NCBI GenBank assembly: GCA_009778355.1
Contig: WRJY01000146.1
Span: 1 to 5,281, forward strand
Length of the DNA: 5,281 nucleotides
Source of the DNA: Desulfovibrionaceae bacterium
GTDB lineage: Bacteria > Pseudomonadota > Gammaproteobacteria > Burkholderiales > Burkholderiaceae_C
Direction: 5' to 3'
How positions within the stretch are numbered: the first letter of the stretch is position 1; the number at the start of each line of letters is the position of its first letter. The translations under genes were made by a program, and so were the position numbers. This document shows positions 5,059 to 5,281 of the stretch, piece by piece. A model generated the notes under the pieces. That model had not been told where the DNA came from. It worked only from the letters and a program-made list of their open reading frames with translations, and made no database searches.

Positions 5059-5281
5059 TTATGGGCGCGCCGCGGGCTTGGCCGCGGGCTGGTTGGGGGG
5101 TTCGACGCGCACGGTGCTGACGCCGCGCAGCCGCAGCGCATAGCCTCCGTTGTGGCGCAGATCGGCGGCCTCGATGGCTTGCACCGGGCGCTGGTGGCGC
5201 GCGGCCACCTCCTTGGCGGTGGCGGCGAACTGCCGCAGCCGCGCCGCCAGTTCGGCGGGCGCGCCTTGTCCCAGCTCGACC
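5059..5281 (-). CDS. ftsQ: Cell division protein FtsQ, C-terminal part (cut by window edge)
   Basis: The last 73 residues and the TAA stop are visible; the start, transmembrane helix and POTRA domain lie beyond the right edge. FtsQ is a bitopic inner-membrane protein whose periplasmic beta domain binds FtsB and FtsL and links the FtsA/FtsZ side to the septal wall synthases. The visible segment VELGQGAPAELAARLRQFAATAKEVAARHQ, then IEAADLRHNGGYALRLRG, is typical of the betaproteobacterial FtsQ C-terminus: a helix, then the final strands around the YALRLRG motif. It ends in a short Pro/Ala/Lys tail (PPNQPAAKPAARP) that is probably disordered. Its position directly before ftsA supports the assignment. 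The frame carries one extra base at the window edge. Confidence 0.93.
   Translation of the reverse strand, partial: VELGQGAPAELAARLRQFAATAKEVAARHQRPVQAIEAADLRHNGGYALRLRGVSTVRVEPPNQPAAKPAARP

Overview
This window is the end of a division and cell wall (dcw) cluster from a GC-rich betaproteobacterium. The FtsA, FtsZ, LpxC and GrxD sequences look like those of Burkholderiales, most likely Comamonadaceae or a close relative. That placement comes from recognising the proteins by eye, not from a database search. No previously undescribed multi-gene system is visible; the coding content is core cell biology. The unusual material is a repeat-dense gene-free stretch at the left end and a small membrane-protein gene behind lpxC.

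Layout, left to right. Positions 1-536 hold no convincing gene but are crowded with inverted repeats: two GC-rich hairpins (8-75), a 163-bp AT-richer insertion-like element with perfect 19-bp terminal inverted repeats and a 13-bp flanking direct repeat (123-285), a 50-bp near-perfect palindrome touching that element (293-342), and another nested hairpin (351-401). A probable extended -10 promoter then leads into grxD (537-869, + strand), a monothiol CGFS glutaredoxin. A candidate terminator follows at 962-991.

Everything from 1123 to the right end is read leftwards on the minus strand: ftsQ (C-terminal part only, 5059-5281), ftsA (3796-5025), ftsZ (2439-3614), lpxC (1315-2244) and a 58-codon two-helix membrane protein gene (1123-1299). 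The small gene is in the same reading frame as lpxC, five codons after its TAG stop. A candidate terminator overlaps its end (1092-1126), so the dcw end and grxD converge on a short intergenic stretch.

The minus-strand genes work together. FtsZ forms the cytoplasmic ring, FtsA tethers it to the inner membrane, and FtsQ links that assembly to the periplasmic FtsB/FtsL/FtsW/FtsI machinery. LpxC commits precursor to lipid A, coupling outer-membrane synthesis to growth; its presence indicates a Gram-negative, LPS-making cell. The gaps before ftsZ (181 bp) and before lpxC (194 bp) are long for a tight operon and could hold internal promoters or processing sites, but I could not identify a convincing promoter in either.
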